A stretch of DNA of 64,000 nucleotides from Pseudomonas haemolytica (GTDB taxonomy: Bacteria > Pseudomonadota > Gammaproteobacteria > Pseudomonadales > Pseudomonadaceae), in the NCBI RefSeq assembly GCF_009659625.1, contig NZ_VOIW01000007.1:372001-436000 (forward strand), read 5' to 3'. The notes beneath the pieces are model-generated. The model worked only from the letters and a program-made list of their open reading frames with translations, searched no databases and was not told the DNA's origin. The position numbers were made by a program, and so were the translations under genes. The first letter of the stretch is position 1, and every line of letters starts with the position of its first letter. Positions 8,576-18,633 of this stretch are shown in pieces.

Positions 8576-9862
8576 ATGAACGCGATTAATCGCCTCGCCG
8601 TCGCTATTTCCATTGCCTCGTTATTTCCCCTCAGTGCATTTGCCGCCGACTCGAAAGGAACGGTTGAAGTGGTGCATTGGTGGACCTCCGGCGGTGAAAA
8701 AGCGGCTGTGGATGTCCTGAAGGCCCAAGTTGAGAAAGACGGCTTCACCTGGAAAGACGGTGCCGTTGCAGGTGGCGGTGGCGCCACCGCCATGACCGTG
8801 CTGAAAAGCCGTGCGGTCGCCGGCAACCCGCCAGGCGTTGCCCAGATCAAAGGCCCTGACATCCAGGAATGGGCGTCCACCGGCCTGCTCGACACCGACG
8901 TGCTCAAAGACGTCGCCAAAGAAGAAAAGTGGGACTCCCTGCTCGACAAGAAAGTCTCCGATACCGTGAAATACGACGGTGATTACGTTGCCGTACCGGT
9001 GAATATTCACCGTGTGAACTGGTTGTGGATCAACCCGGAAGTCTTCAAGAAAGCCGGTATCACCAAGAACCCCACCACCCTCGAAGAATTCTATGCGGCC
9101 GGCGACAAGCTCAAAGCCGCGGGCTTCATTGCGCTCGCCCATGGCGGCCAGCCTTGGCAGGACAGCACCGTGTTCGAAGCGGTGGTTCTGTCGGTGATGG
9201 GTGCCGATGGCTACAAGAAAGCCCTGGTCGACCTGGATAACGGTGCACTGACCGGTCCGGAAATGGTCAAGGCACTCACCGAGCTTAAGAAAGTCGCGAC
9301 CTATATGGACGTCGACGGCAAAGGCCAAGACTGGAACCTCGAAGCAGGCAAGGTCATCAACGGCAAGGCCGGCATGCAGATCATGGGTGACTGGGCCAAG
9401 TCCGAGTGGACCGCGGCCAAGAAAATCGCCGGCAAGGACTACGAGTGCGTAGCCTTCCCTGGCACCGACAAAGCCTTCACCTACAACATCGACTCCCTGG
9501 CGGTGTTCAAGCAGAAAGACAAAGGCACTGCTGCTGGCCAGCAAGACATCGCCAAAGTCGTGCTGGGTGAAAACTTCCAGAAAGTCTTCAGCATCAACAA
9601 GGGCTCGATCCCTGTTCGCACCGACATGCTCACTGAAATGGACAAGCTCGGTTTCGACTCCTGTGCCCAGACTGCCGCCAAGGACTTCCTGGCCGACGCC
9701 AAGACCGGCGGCCTGCAGCCAAGCATGGCCCACAACATGGCCACCACCCTGGCGGTACAAGGTGCGTTCTTTGATGTCGTGACCAACTACATCAACGACC
9801 CGAAAGCCGACCCGGCCGATACCGCCAAAAAACTTGGCGCGGCGATCAAGTCGGCCAAGTAA
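8576..9862 (+). CDS. gtsA: glucose/mannose ABC transporter, substrate-binding protein
   Basis: Periplasmic sugar-binding protein of the CUT1 family, 428 residues. A signal peptide ends at AFA (about residue 23) before the mature [17 protein letters not shown]. The [17 protein letters not shown] opening and the [14 protein letters not shown] segment are typical of glucose-binding proteins of this group. It is followed by two permeases, an ATPase and the porin oprB, so it captures glucose (and perhaps mannose) delivered by OprB. A strong hairpin directly after the gene probably protects its mRNA so the binding protein is made in excess. Confidence 0.95.
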   Translation: MNAINRLAVAISIASLFPLSAFAADSKGTVEVVHWWTSGGEKAAVDVLKAQVEKDGFTWKDGAVAGGGGATAMTVLKSRAVAGNPPGVAQIKGPDIQEWASTGLLDTDVLKDVAKEEKWDSLLDKKVSDTVKYDGDYVAVPVNIHRVNWLWINPEVFKKAGITKNPTTLEEFYAAGDKLKAAGFIALAHGGQPWQDSTVFEAVVLSVMGADGYKKALVDLDNGALTGPEMVKALTELKKVATYMDVDGKGQDWNLEAGKVINGKAGMQIMGDWAKSEWTAAKKIAGKDYECVAFPGTDKAFTYNIDSLAVFKQKDKGTAAGQQDIAKVVLGENFQKVFSINKGSIPVRTDMLTEMDKLGFDSCAQTAAKDFLADAKTGGLQPSMAHNMATTLAVQGAFFDVVTNYINDPKADPADTAKKLGAAIKSAK

Positions 9863-9879
9863 CGGTTAGCACTGCTGGT

Positions 9880-9914
9880 CCTTGTGAGGGGAAACCCCCT
9901 GACCCCTCACAAGG
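9880..9914 (+). promoter_or_regulatory. intercistronic hairpin between gtsA and gtsB
   Basis: A perfect 12-bp stem (CCTTGTGAGGGG / CCCCTCACAAGG) with an 11-base loop starts 18 bases after the gtsA stop. No U-run follows directly, so it is more likely an mRNA-stabilising or partial-attenuation structure than a full terminator. Confidence 0.7.
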
Positions 9915-9954
9915 CATGCTTCTGTAGTCCTTTTTCCCTGTACTGGATTTTCCC

Positions 9955-10863
9955 ATGAGTTCTGTTGCTGTGTTCAGCAAGGCCTCGCCGTTCGATGCAC
10001 TGCAGCGCTGGCTCCCTAAACTGGTGCTGGCGCCCAGCATGTTCATCGTGCTGGTGGGCTTTTATGGCTACATCCTGTGGACGTTCGTGCTGTCGTTCAC
10101 CACCTCCACGTTCCTGCCCAGCTACAAGTGGGCGGGCCTTGCGCAGTACGAGCGGTTGTTCGACAACGACCGTTGGTGGGTAGCGAGCAAAAACCTGGCC
10201 GTGTTCGGCGGTATGTTCATTGGCATCACCCTGGTGATCGGCGTGACGCTGGCGATTTTCCTCGACCAGAAAATCCGCCGTGAAGGCTTTATCCGCACCA
10301 TTTACCTGTACCCGATGGCGCTATCGATGATCGTCACGGGTACCGCCTGGAAATGGCTGCTCAACCCGGGCATGGGCCTGGACAAACTCCTGCGTGACTG
10401 GGGCTGGGAAGGCTTTCGTCTCGACTGGCTGATCGATCCGGACCGCGTGGTTTACTGCCTGGTGATTGCCGCCGTGTGGCAAGCCTCCGGTTTTATCATG
10501 GCAATGTTCCTCGCCGGCCTGCGTGGCGTCGACCAGTCGATCATCCGTGCTGCCCAGATCGACGGTGCCAGCCTGCCGCGCATCTATTGGAGCGTGGTGC
10601 TGCCCAGCCTGCGCCCGGTGTTCTTCAGTGCGGTGATGATCCTGGCGCATATCGCGATCAAGAGCTTCGACCTGGTCGCGGCAATGACCGCGGGTGGCCC
10701 GGGCTATTCGTCCGACCTGCCCGCCATGTTCATGTACTCGTTCACCTTCAGCCGCGGCCAGATGGGCATGGGTTCGGCCAGTGCAATCCTGATGCTGGGT
10801 GCGATCCTCGCGATCATCGTGCCGTACCTGTATTCCGAGCTGAGGACCAAGCGCAATGACTAG
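9955..10863 (+). CDS. gtsB: glucose ABC transporter, permease 1
   Basis: Inner-membrane permease of the MalF type, 302 residues with about six hydrophobic helices. The cytoplasmic EAA-type loop (RAAQIDGASLPRIYWSVVLPSLRP) contacts the ATPase. Its 3' end overlaps gtsC by eight bases, indicating translational coupling. It forms the import channel with GtsC. Confidence 0.94.
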   Translation: MSSVAVFSKASPFDALQRWLPKLVLAPSMFIVLVGFYGYILWTFVLSFTTSTFLPSYKWAGLAQYERLFDNDRWWVASKNLAVFGGMFIGITLVIGVTLAIFLDQKIRREGFIRTIYLYPMALSMIVTGTAWKWLLNPGMGLDKLLRDWGWEGFRLDWLIDPDRVVYCLVIAAVWQASGFIMAMFLAGLRGVDQSIIRAAQIDGASLPRIYWSVVLPSLRPVFFSAVMILAHIAIKSFDLVAAMTAGGPGYSSDLPAMFMYSFTFSRGQMGMGSASAILMLGAILAIIVPYLYSELRTKRND

Positions 10864-11701
10864 TCTCGCTGCCAAACCTGCCATTAGCCTGAGTCGCATC
10901 GCGATCTACGCGGTGCTGATCCTCGCGGTGCTGCTGTACCTGGTACCGCTGGTGGTGATGCTGCTCACCAGCTTCAAGACCCCGGAAGATATCAGCACCG
11001 GCAACCTGCTGAGCTGGCCGACTGTGGTCAGCGGTATCGGCTGGGTCAAGGCCTGGGCTACCGTGGATGGCTACTTCTGGAACTCGATCAAGATCACCGT
11101 TCCGGCAGTGCTGATTTCCACCGCCATCGGTGCCTTGAACGGCTATGTGCTGTCGTTCTGGCGCTTCCGGGGTTCGCAGCTGTTCTTCGGCCTGTTGCTG
11201 TTCGGCTGCTTCCTGCCGTTCCAGACCGTGCTGCTGCCGGCGTCGTTCACCCTCGGCAAGATGGGCCTGGCCAGCACCACCACCGGCTTGGTATTTGTGC
11301 ACGTGGTCTACGGCCTGGCGTTCACCACGCTGTTCTTCCGTAACTATTACGTGAGCATCCCGGATGCGCTGATCAAGGCGGCACGCCTGGACGGTGCGGG
11401 TTTCTTCACCATCTTCCGCCAGATCATTCTGCCGATGTCGACGCCGATCATCATGGTCTGCCTGATCTGGCAGTTCACCCAGATCTGGAACGACTTCCTG
11501 TTTGGCGTGGTGTTCTCCAGCGGTGACTCCCAGCCCATAACGGTGGCGCTGAACAACCTGGTCAACACCAGCACCGGGGCCAAGGAATATAACGTGGATA
11601 TGGCGGCGGCGATGATCGCCGGGCTGCCGACCCTGCTGGTCTATGTGATCGCAGGCAAGTATTTCGTGCGCGGCCTCACGGCCGGCGCGGTCAAGGGGTA
11701 A
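10856..11701 (+). CDS. gtsC: glucose ABC transporter, permease 2
   Basis: Inner-membrane permease of the MalG type, 281 residues. The EAA loop KAARLDGAGFFTIFRQIILP and the short C-terminal end FVRGLTAGAVKG are typical of CUT1 second permeases. It overlaps the end of gtsB and is followed two bases later by gtsD. Confidence 0.94.
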   Translation: MTSLAAKPAISLSRIAIYAVLILAVLLYLVPLVVMLLTSFKTPEDISTGNLLSWPTVVSGIGWVKAWATVDGYFWNSIKITVPAVLISTAIGALNGYVLSFWRFRGSQLFFGLLLFGCFLPFQTVLLPASFTLGKMGLASTTTGLVFVHVVYGLAFTTLFFRNYYVSIPDALIKAARLDGAGFFTIFRQIILPMSTPIIMVCLIWQFTQIWNDFLFGVVFSSGDSQPITVALNNLVNTSTGAKEYNVDMAAAMIAGLPTLLVYVIAGKYFVRGLTAGAVKG

Positions 11702-11703
11702 TC

Positions 11704-12864
11704 ATGGCTACGCTTGAACTTCGCAATGTAAACAAGACCTATGGCGCCGGCCTGCCCGACACCTTGAAGAACATCGAACTGTCGATCAAGGAAGGTGAAT
11801 TCCTGATCCTGGTCGGCCCGTCGGGCTGTGGTAAATCCACGCTGATGAACTGCATTGCCGGCCTTGAGACCATCAGCGGTGGCGCGATCATGATCGGCGA
11901 CCAGGACGTCAGCGGCATGAGCCCCAAGGACCGTGACATCGCCATGGTGTTCCAGTCCTACGCGCTGTACCCGACCATGAGCGTGCGCGAGAACATCGAA
12001 TTCGGCCTGAAAATCCGCAAGATGCCCCAGGCTGATATCGACACCGAAGTGGCGCGGGTGGCCAAGCTGCTGCAGATCGAACACCTGCTCAACCGCAAGC
12101 CTGGCCAACTGTCTGGCGGCCAGCAACAGCGCGTGGCCATGGGCCGTGCCCTGGCGCGTCGGCCGAAGATCTACCTGTTCGACGAACCGCTGTCCAACCT
12201 CGACGCCAAGCTGCGCGTGGAGATGCGTACCGAAATGAAACTGATGCACCAGCGCCTGAAAACCACCACCGTCTACGTCACCCACGATCAGATCGAAGCG
12301 ATGACCCTGGGCGACAAAGTGGCGGTGATGAAGGACGGCATCATCCAGCAGTTCGGCACGCCCAAAGAGATCTACAACAACCCGGCCAACCAGTTCGTGG
12401 CGAGCTTTATCGGTTCGCCGCCGATGAACTTCGTACCCCTGCGCCTGCAACGCAAGGACGGTCGCCTGGTGGCGCTGCTCGACAGCGGCCAGGCCCGTTG
12501 CGAGCTGGCGCTGAACGTGACTGACGCGGGTCTGGAAGACCGCGACGTGATCCTGGGCCTGCGCCCGGAGCAAATCATGTTGGCGACAGGTGAGGGCAAC
12601 AGTGCCTCGAGCATTCGTGCCGAAGTCCAGGTCACCGAGCCGACCGGCCCGGACACCCTGGTGTTCGTACAGCTCAACGACACCAAGGTCTGCTGCCGCC
12701 TGGCGCCGGACGTGGCGCCGCAGGTAGGCGAGACCCTGACCCTGCAATTTGACCCGGCCAAGGTATTGCTGTTTGACGCCAAGACCGGTGAGCGACTGGG
12801 TACCGCTGCTTCGCTGGCGGCACAGGGGCATGCCGACAATGTGACCCAGTTCAAGGGTCGCTGA
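11704..12864 (+). CDS. gtsD: glucose ABC transporter, ATPase
   Basis: MalK/UgpC-type ATPase of 386 residues that energises GtsBC. Walker [10 protein letters not shown] (about 37-45), Q-loop VFQSYALYP, signature LSGGQQQR, Walker [14 protein letters not shown] and switch His in VTHD are all intact. A C-terminal TOBE-type regulatory region follows (about 240 onward). Confidence 0.95.
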   Translation: MATLELRNVNKTYGAGLPDTLKNIELSIKEGEFLILVGPSGCGKSTLMNCIAGLETISGGAIMIGDQDVSGMSPKDRDIAMVFQSYALYPTMSVRENIEFGLKIRKMPQADIDTEVARVAKLLQIEHLLNRKPGQLSGGQQQRVAMGRALARRPKIYLFDEPLSNLDAKLRVEMRTEMKLMHQRLKTTTVYVTHDQIEAMTLGDKVAVMKDGIIQQFGTPKEIYNNPANQFVASFIGSPPMNFVPLRLQRKDGRLVALLDSGQARCELALNVTDAGLEDRDVILGLRPEQIMLATGEGNSASSIRAEVQVTEPTGPDTLVFVQLNDTKVCCRLAPDVAPQVGETLTLQFDPAKVLLFDAKTGERLGTAASLAAQGHADNVTQFKGR

Positions 12865-12922
12865 AGCAGATAAGCGGTTGTTTTAGTTAAAAAATGTAAC
12901 CCGCGTTAGATAAAAACAGTTT

Positions 12923-12933
12923 AATAACAATAA
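12923..12933 (+). promoter_or_regulatory. Crc/Hfq-type motif before oprB
   Basis: AATAACAATAA lies about 17-27 bases upstream of the oprB start and contains overlapping AANAANAA matches. The 85-base gap before oprB probably also holds a promoter. Confidence 0.5.
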
Positions 12934-12949
12934 AGACGAGGATGTAGGG

Positions 12950-14305
12950 ATGAAAAAGCAACACAACAACACCCGGCTGATCTGCCAACTGTCAGCAGTA
13001 GCAGCCCTGGTTTTGTCCGCCAATGCGATGGCGGACGAAGCCTTCAGTGCCGATTCCAAATGGATGACCGGCGATTGGGGCGGCGAGCGCACCAAGCTGA
13101 TCGAGCAAGGTATCGACATCAAGGCCGACTACGTTGGGGAAATGGGCTACAACGCCCACGGCGGCTATAACGATGACAAGACCGGTCGTTACTCCGACCA
13201 GTTTGGTCTGGGCGTGGCACTGGACCTGCAAAAACTGTGGGGCTGGGATAACACCCAGGCCAAGATCCAGTTGACTAACCGTAATGGCCAAAACATCTCC
13301 AATGACCGGGTTGGCGACTCCAGCAGAGGTCCGGCGACCTTGAGTTCTTCTCAAGAAGTCTACGGTCGCGGCCACATGGTGCGACTGACTCAATTGTGGA
13401 TCCAGCATCAGTTCCTCGACGGCAAACTGGACGTGAAAGCTGGTTACTTCGGTGAAGGCGAAGACTTCAACACTTTCCCATGCGACTTCCAGAACCTGGC
13501 GTTCTGCGGGTCCCAAGTGGGTAACTGGGCCACCAACATCTGGTACAACTGGCCGGTCAGCCAAGCCGCTCTGCGCGTGAAATACAACATCACGCCAGAG
13601 CTGTATGCCCAAATCGGCGCGTACAACCAGAACCCATCGCAGCTTGAACACGGCAACGGCTTCAAGCTCAGCGGCAGCGGCACCAAAGGCACCGTATTGC
13701 CGGTAGAACTGGTTTGGTCGCCCAAGGTCAACGGCTTGCCGGGCGAATACCGTGTGGGTTACTACAAGAGCACGGCTGACGCCAATGACGTGCGTGAAGA
13801 TGCCAATGGTAATGACGCTGCCCTCAGCGGTGACGGTTACCGCGTTCACAGCAGCAAACACGGCTACTGGGGCGTCATTCAACAACAACTCACCACACAC
13901 AACGGCGACGCCTCTCGCGGTCTGAACATTGCAGCCAACGCGACCTTCCACGACAAAGACACTAACTTCATCGACAACTACCAGTCGCTGATGTTTGTGT
14001 ACAAAGGCCCATTCGATGCGCGTCCAAAAGATGACGTCGGTATCGGTTTCGCCCGTATCCATGTCAACGATGATGTGAAGAAAAACGCGGAGCTGCTGAA
14101 CGCAGGCGGTGGTTTCACCGACTACACCCAAGCCGGTTTCACACCGGTGCGCAGCACCGAATACAACTACGAAATCAACTACGGCTTCCACGTGACCAAC
14201 TGGCTGACCGTGCGCCCGAACCTGCAATACGTTACCCACCCAGGTGGCAATGACGAGATCGACAACGCCTTGGTCGCCGGCCTGAAAATTCAGTCGGTGT
14301 TCTAA
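12950..14305 (+). CDS. oprB: carbohydrate-selective porin OprB
   Basis: Outer-membrane porin of 451 residues for glucose and related sugars. The signal peptide ends at AMA (about residue 28). The mature part begins DEAFSADSKWMTGDWGGER, the classic OprB N-terminus, and the sequence ends in a hydrophobic strand finishing with Phe (KIQSVF), as outer-membrane barrels do. It follows gtsD by 85 bases and is closed by a terminator. Confidence 0.95.
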   Translation: MKKQHNNTRLICQLSAVAALVLSANAMADEAFSADSKWMTGDWGGERTKLIEQGIDIKADYVGEMGYNAHGGYNDDKTGRYSDQFGLGVALDLQKLWGWDNTQAKIQLTNRNGQNISNDRVGDSSRGPATLSSSQEVYGRGHMVRLTQLWIQHQFLDGKLDVKAGYFGEGEDFNTFPCDFQNLAFCGSQVGNWATNIWYNWPVSQAALRVKYNITPELYAQIGAYNQNPSQLEHGNGFKLSGSGTKGTVLPVELVWSPKVNGLPGEYRVGYYKSTADANDVREDANGNDAALSGDGYRVHSSKHGYWGVIQQQLTTHNGDASRGLNIAANATFHDKDTNFIDNYQSLMFVYKGPFDARPKDDVGIGFARIHVNDDVKKNAELLNAGGGFTDYTQAGFTPVRSTEYNYEINYGFHVTNWLTVRPNLQYVTHPGGNDEIDNALVAGLKIQSVF

Positions 14306-14342
14306 CACGGTTGCGATAAGCTCCTTCTCTCTGTGCGCATTT

Positions 14343-14372
14343 GCGGGTAGCCATGGCTATCCGCTTTTTTTT
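14343..14372 (+). terminator. oprB terminator
   Basis: Stem GCGGGTAGCC / GGCTATCCGC (one G-U pair) followed by eight T residues, 38 bases after the oprB stop. Confidence 0.88.
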
Positions 14373-14404
14373 GGGTTGCACTGTGATATTCGGGACCTGA
14401 GCAC

Positions 14405-15250
14405 ATGCATGAGCAACCGTTGCAACGCTTTTTCAAATCCCTGCGCGAGCGTCCGGTGTTCGCCTGGGAGCGCTTTCAGATGCGCGACGTGTTGGTGATC
14501 GACCATCCCCTGTGCCAGGCGGTGTTCAGTCGACAGGGCGCGCAATTGCTGCACTTTCAGCCCACGGGCCAGAAACCCTGGCTGTGGTGCGCCGCCAAGT
14601 GGCCGCAAGTCGGCGCGATCCGTGGTGGCGTGCCGGTGTGCTGGCCGTGGTATGGCCGCCATCCCAGCGAAAACGCCTGGCCTTCCCATGGTTGGGCGCG
14701 GTTGATCGACTGGAAGCTACTCGACAGCAGCACCGACGACGATGGCGTGCGCCTGCACTGGCAATTGCAGTTGTGCGACTGGCAGGTGGACTTGCACGCG
14801 CACCTGGGCGAAACCCTGGAGCTGCGCCTGAGCACCGAGCATCAGGACGAACTGCCGTGCCAGTTGAGCCATGCGTTGCACGCTTACTGGCGTATCGGTC
14901 ACGTTGATGAGGTAGCGCTGTCTGGGCTCGACGGGGCGCAGGGTTACGACCAGCTCAATCGCCAGGTTTGCCAACAGGAAGGCGAACTGCGAGTCGATGG
15001 TGGTTGCCAGCGAGTGTTCCAGCATGAGGGCGAGTTACAGCTCAAGGACCACGCCTGGCAGCGTGAATTGTGCATCGACACTGGCGACAGCGCCGACACC
15101 GTGGTGTGGCACCCGGGCAGCCGGCCGCTGTTGGGCGTGAGCTTCAACGAGGCGTCGGGGTTTGTGTGCGTGGAATCGGCGATGGCGGCAGCCAGCCTGG
15201 CGCCGGGGGAGAGGGCGCATTTGAGTTTGCAGGCCAGGGCAGGGGCTTAA
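14405..15250 (+). CDS. D-hexose-6-phosphate mutarotase / aldose 1-epimerase family (YeaD-like)
   Basis: Cytoplasmic YeaD-like protein, 281 residues, expected to interconvert the alpha and beta anomers of glucose-6-phosphate ahead of Zwf. Visible motifs are RGGVPVCWPWYG, LSHALHAYWRIGHVDEVAL (catalytic His region) and the C-terminal GFVCVESA. It lies between oprB and convergent hexR, as in other pseudomonads. Confidence 0.88.
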   Translation: MHEQPLQRFFKSLRERPVFAWERFQMRDVLVIDHPLCQAVFSRQGAQLLHFQPTGQKPWLWCAAKWPQVGAIRGGVPVCWPWYGRHPSENAWPSHGWARLIDWKLLDSSTDDDGVRLHWQLQLCDWQVDLHAHLGETLELRLSTEHQDELPCQLSHALHAYWRIGHVDEVALSGLDGAQGYDQLNRQVCQQEGELRVDGGCQRVFQHEGELQLKDHAWQRELCIDTGDSADTVVWHPGSRPLLGVSFNEASGFVCVESAMAAASLAPGERAHLSLQARAGA

Positions 15251-15268
15251 TGGTGTGGCTGATGGCCT

Positions 15269-15343
15269 CATCGGGAGCAAGCCCCCTCCCACAGTTTGAT
15301 GTGTGAATACCGTCAAATGTAGGAGGGGGCTTGCTCCCGATGA
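15269..15343. repeat. pair of REPs in inward-facing inverted orientation
   Basis: Two REP units point toward each other (ATCGGGAGCAAGCCCCCTCC ... GGAGGGGGCTTGCTCCCGAT), the opposite of the other REPIN pairs here. The pair fills the gap between convergent yeaD and hexR, where it could form a bidirectional terminator; symmetry extends into GGCCTCA/TGAGGCC. Confidence 0.85.
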
Positions 15344-15369
15344 GGCCAGTGAAGCCAACACAGGCTGAC

Positions 15370-16239
15370 TCAGTTGAACTCATCCCCCACCGGATACCGG
15401 CTGTCATTCAAACTTTCTTTGATCTTGCGCAAATGCGGCTGGAAATCCACTCCGCGACGCAACGTCATGCCGGTTGCGAGCACATCCAGCACCGTCAACT
15501 GAATGATCCGCGAAGTCATCGGCATATAAATGTCGGTGTCTTCCGGCAGCGGGATGTTCAGGCTCACTGTGCTGGCCTTGGCCAGCGGCGAGTTCTCGGC
15601 GGTGACGCCCAGTACTGAAGCACCATTTTCCCGGGCGATACGCGCCACTTCCACCAGCTCTCGGGTACGCCCGGTGTAGGAAATGATCACAAACAACTCA
15701 CCGGTATGCGCCACCGAAGCGATCATGCGCTGCATCAGCACGTCCGCATGCGCGGTCACCGACAGGTTGAACCGGAAGAATTTGTGCAAGGCGTCCATGG
15801 CTACCGGGGCCGAAGCACCCAGGCCAAAGAAGTGGATCTGCCGCGCCTGGATCAACAGGTCCACGGCCTTGCTGATCAGGGCCGGGTCCAGTGCCTGGCA
15901 GGCGCTGTCCAGGGACGCAATGGCACTGCCAAAGATCTTCTGGGTGTAGGCTTCGGGGTTATCATCGGCCTCCACGGCGCGGCTGACATACGCAGCGCCA
16001 CTGGCCAGGCTTTGCGCCAGCTGCAATTTGAGTTCAGGGTAACCGCTGACACCGAACGAACGGCAGAAACGGTTGACCGTCGGTTCACTGACCGAGGCGG
16101 CCTGGGCGAGGGCGGCGATCGAGAAGCGTGTGGCCTGCTGCGGGTTGAGCAGGATGACTTCAGCGACTTTGCGCTCGGCCTTGTTCAATTCTTCGAGGCG
16201 GTTCCGGATCTGTTCCAGAAGATTTCGCACGCGGTCCAT
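15370..16239 (-). CDS. hexR: HexR, RpiR-family repressor of glucose catabolism
   Basis: Transcriptional repressor of 289 residues. N-terminal HTH_6 domain (about 1-77; [24 protein letters not shown]) and C-terminal SIS sugar-phosphate-binding domain (about 125-255; [20 protein letters not shown] and [10 protein letters not shown]). In Pseudomonas HexR represses zwf-pgl-eda, edd and gap and is released by 2-keto-3-deoxy-6-phosphogluconate. It is divergent from zwf, with a matching operator at 16369-16384. Confidence 0.95.
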   Translation of the reverse strand: MDRVRNLLEQIRNRLEELNKAERKVAEVILLNPQQATRFSIAALAQAASVSEPTVNRFCRSFGVSGYPELKLQLAQSLASGAAYVSRAVEADDNPEAYTQKIFGSAIASLDSACQALDPALISKAVDLLIQARQIHFFGLGASAPVAMDALHKFFRFNLSVTAHADVLMQRMIASVAHTGELFVIISYTGRTRELVEVARIARENGASVLGVTAENSPLAKASTVSLNIPLPEDTDIYMPMTSRIIQLTVLDVLATGMTLRRGVDFQPHLRKIKESLNDSRYPVGDEFN

Positions 16240-16368
16240 TCAGTCTTTCCTTCGGGCGACGATGCAAATAAAGGGCAGTGACCAATCGATGAGTGGCCCT
16301 TTGCGGTGGCCTATCCTACTGAGGGTAGCTGAACACCACCACTCGGAATGCGAATTACCGGAAAATGT

Positions 16369-16384
16369 TGTGGTTATTACTACA
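16369..16384. promoter_or_regulatory. HexR operator upstream of zwf
   Basis: Inverted repeat TGTGGT-TATT-ACTACA fits the HexR consensus TGTARTnnnnnYTACA-type palindrome. It lies 65 bases upstream of the zwf start and 130 bases upstream of hexR, so it can control both. Confidence 0.75.
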
Positions 16385-16449
16385 TTTTTCCTTGAGTGAT
16401 GCCTTGAAAAAAGGTATTTGTAGCTTAACTTGATAAAAGAACAAACATC

Positions 16450-17916
16450 ATGCCTTCGATAACCGTAGAACCCTGCACCTTTGCCCTGTTTGGCGCCTTG
16501 GGTGATCTGGCGCTGCGCAAGTTATTTCCTGCTCTCTATCAACTCGATGGCGCCGGGTTGTTGCACGACGACACGCGCATCCTGGCCCTGGCCCGTGAAG
16601 CCGGGTCCGAGCAGCAGCACCTGGGCCATATCGAAAAAGAATTGCGTAAGTACGTCGGCAAGGAACTCGACGAAGCCGTGGCCGCACGCTTTTTAGCGCG
16701 CCTGGCGTATGTGCATGTCGACTTCATGAAGGCCGACGACTATGTCGCTCTCGCCGACAATGTCGGCAGCGAACAACGTCTGATCGCCTACTTCGCCACC
16801 CCAGCGGCGGTGTATGGCGCGATCTGCGAGAACCTGGCGAAGGTCGGCCTGGCGGAAAATACCCGGGTGGTGCTGGAAAAACCCATCGGCTCGGACCTGG
16901 AATCCTCGCGCAAGGTCAACGACGCCGTGGCGCAGTTTTTCCCGGAAAACCGCACCTACCGCATCGACCACTACCTGGGCAAAGAGACCGTCCAGAACCT
17001 GATCGCCCTGCGTTTCGCCAATAGCCTGTTCGAAACCCAGTGGAACCAGAACTACATCTCCCACGTGGAAATTACCGTGGCCGAGCAGGTCGGCATCGAA
17101 GGCCGTTGGGGTTACTTCGACAAGGCCGGCCAGCTGCGCGACATGATCCAGAACCACCTGCTGCAACTGCTTTGCCTGATTGCCATGGACCCGCCGGCCG
17201 ACCTGTCCGCCGACAGCATCCGTGACGAGAAGGTCAAGGTGCTCAAGGCCCTGGCGCCGATCAGCCCCGAGGGCCTGACCACCCAGGTCGTGCGCGGCCA
17301 GTACATCGCCGGCTACAGCGCTGGTAAAGCCGTGCCGGGCTACCTGGAAGAAGACAATTCCAACACCCAGAGCGACACCGAGACTTTCGTCGCCCTGCGT
17401 GCCGATATCCGTAACTGGCGTTGGGCCGGGGTGCCGTTCTACTTGCGCACCGGCAAGCGCATGCCGCAAAAGCTGTCGCAGATCGTCATCCATTTCAAGG
17501 AACCGTCCCACTATATCTTCGCCCCGGAGCAGCGCCTGCAGATCAGCAACAAGTTGATCATCCGCCTGCAGCCGGACGAAGGTATTTCCTTGCGCGTGAT
17601 GACCAAGGAGCAGGGCCTGGACAAGGGCATGCAACTGCGCAGCGGGCCACTGCAACTGAATTTTTCCGACACCTATCGCAGCGCACGGATTCCCGATGCC
17701 TACGAGCGGTTGTTGCTGGAAGTAATGCGCGGCAATCAGAACCTGTTTGTTCGCAAAGATGAAATCGAAGCTGCGTGGAAGTGGTGCGACCAGTTGATCG
17801 CCGGGTGGAAAAAATCCGGTGATGCGCCCAAGCCGTATGCGGCGGGGTCCTGGGGGCCGATGAGCTCGATTGCACTGATCACGCGGGATGGGAGGTCGTG
17901 GTATGGCGATATCTGA
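16450..17916 (+). CDS. zwf: glucose-6-phosphate 1-dehydrogenase
   Basis: Oxidises glucose-6-phosphate to 6-phosphogluconolactone, entering the Entner-Doudoroff pathway. It has 488 residues, the family norm. Coenzyme-binding [18 protein letters not shown] lies near the N-terminus and the active-site motif [13 protein letters not shown] is at about 173-185. First gene of zwf-pgl-eda; its end overlaps pgl by 14 bases. Confidence 0.97.
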   Translation: MPSITVEPCTFALFGALGDLALRKLFPALYQLDGAGLLHDDTRILALAREAGSEQQHLGHIEKELRKYVGKELDEAVAARFLARLAYVHVDFMKADDYVALADNVGSEQRLIAYFATPAAVYGAICENLAKVGLAENTRVVLEKPIGSDLESSRKVNDAVAQFFPENRTYRIDHYLGKETVQNLIALRFANSLFETQWNQNYISHVEITVAEQVGIEGRWGYFDKAGQLRDMIQNHLLQLLCLIAMDPPADLSADSIRDEKVKVLKALAPISPEGLTTQVVRGQYIAGYSAGKAVPGYLEEDNSNTQSDTETFVALRADIRNWRWAGVPFYLRTGKRMPQKLSQIVIHFKEPSHYIFAPEQRLQISNKLIIRLQPDEGISLRVMTKEQGLDKGMQLRSGPLQLNFSDTYRSARIPDAYERLLLEVMRGNQNLFVRKDEIEAAWKWCDQLIAGWKKSGDAPKPYAAGSWGPMSSIALITRDGRSWYGDI

Positions 17917-18616
17917 ATTGAAACTGCCTCAGGGCGTCACTGCCCATGAGTACCGCACGCCCGCGCTGCTGGCCGATGGCCTGGCCAATGACGTGGCGGA
18001 ACAACTGCGCGGGGCCATCAGTGCCCGTGGCGAGGCGACGTTAGTGGTGTCCGGCGGGCGCAGCCCCGTGGCATTTTTCCAGAACCTGGCCAAGCAGGGC
18101 CTGGACTGGTCCAAGGTCACCATCACCCTGGCCGATGAACGCTGGGTGCCGGTAGAACACGCCGACAGCAACGCCGGCCTGTTGAAGCAGTACCTGTTGC
18201 AAGGCCCGGCGGCCAAGGCCAGGTTCCTCAGCCTGTACAGCGCTGCTGCCAACCTTGAAGACGCTGCCGAGCAGGCCGATCGCCTACTGGCCGAACTGCC
18301 AGCCATTGATGTGCTGGTGCTGGGCATGGGCGATGACGGCCACACCGCATCGCTGTTCCCCAACAGCCCGAACCTGGGCGAAGCGCTGAAGGCCGACGGT
18401 ACCCGCCGTTGCTGGCCGATGCTGGCGCCCACCGTGCCGCACCAGCGCCTGACCATGAGTCGTGCGCTGCTGGCCACGGCCGACTACACCGTGCTGTCGA
18501 TTTCCGGCAGCTCGAAATTGACCACCTTGAGCGCCGCCCTGGCCAGTGACGATGTTGCTGCCATGCCGATTCGCGCGTTTTTGCAACCTACTCTAGAGAT
18601 TTACTGGTGCCCATGA
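17903..18616 (+). CDS. pgl: 6-phosphogluconolactonase
   Basis: Hydrolyses 6-phosphogluconolactone, 237 residues. The conserved [17 protein letters not shown] motif carries the catalytic residues; TLADERWVP is also typical. ATG at 17903 is preferred because GGGAGG lies at proper distance; an in-frame ATG at 17888 precedes that site. Overlaps zwf by 14 bases. Confidence 0.94.
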   Translation: MAISELKLPQGVTAHEYRTPALLADGLANDVAEQLRGAISARGEATLVVSGGRSPVAFFQNLAKQGLDWSKVTITLADERWVPVEHADSNAGLLKQYLLQGPAAKARFLSLYSAAANLEDAAEQADRLLAELPAIDVLVLGMGDDGHTASLFPNSPNLGEALKADGTRRCWPMLAPTVPHQRLTMSRALLATADYTVLSISGSSKLTTLSAALASDDVAAMPIRAFLQPTLEIYWCP

Positions 18617-18633
18617 GCCAAGGATCAGCCGCT

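Noticed and set aside
9880-9914. gtsA-gtsB hairpin as a true terminator
   Set aside because: No U-run follows and the permease genes lack a separate promoter in the short gap; more likely a stabiliser.
12992-14308. 438-codon open frame opposite oprB, and similar long antisense frames opposite gtsA (8621-9760), zwf (16693-17655) and fadD1 (27880-29505)
   Set aside because: They mirror high-G+C coding genes, lack ribosome sites and show no domain motifs; the plus-strand genes have full family signatures.
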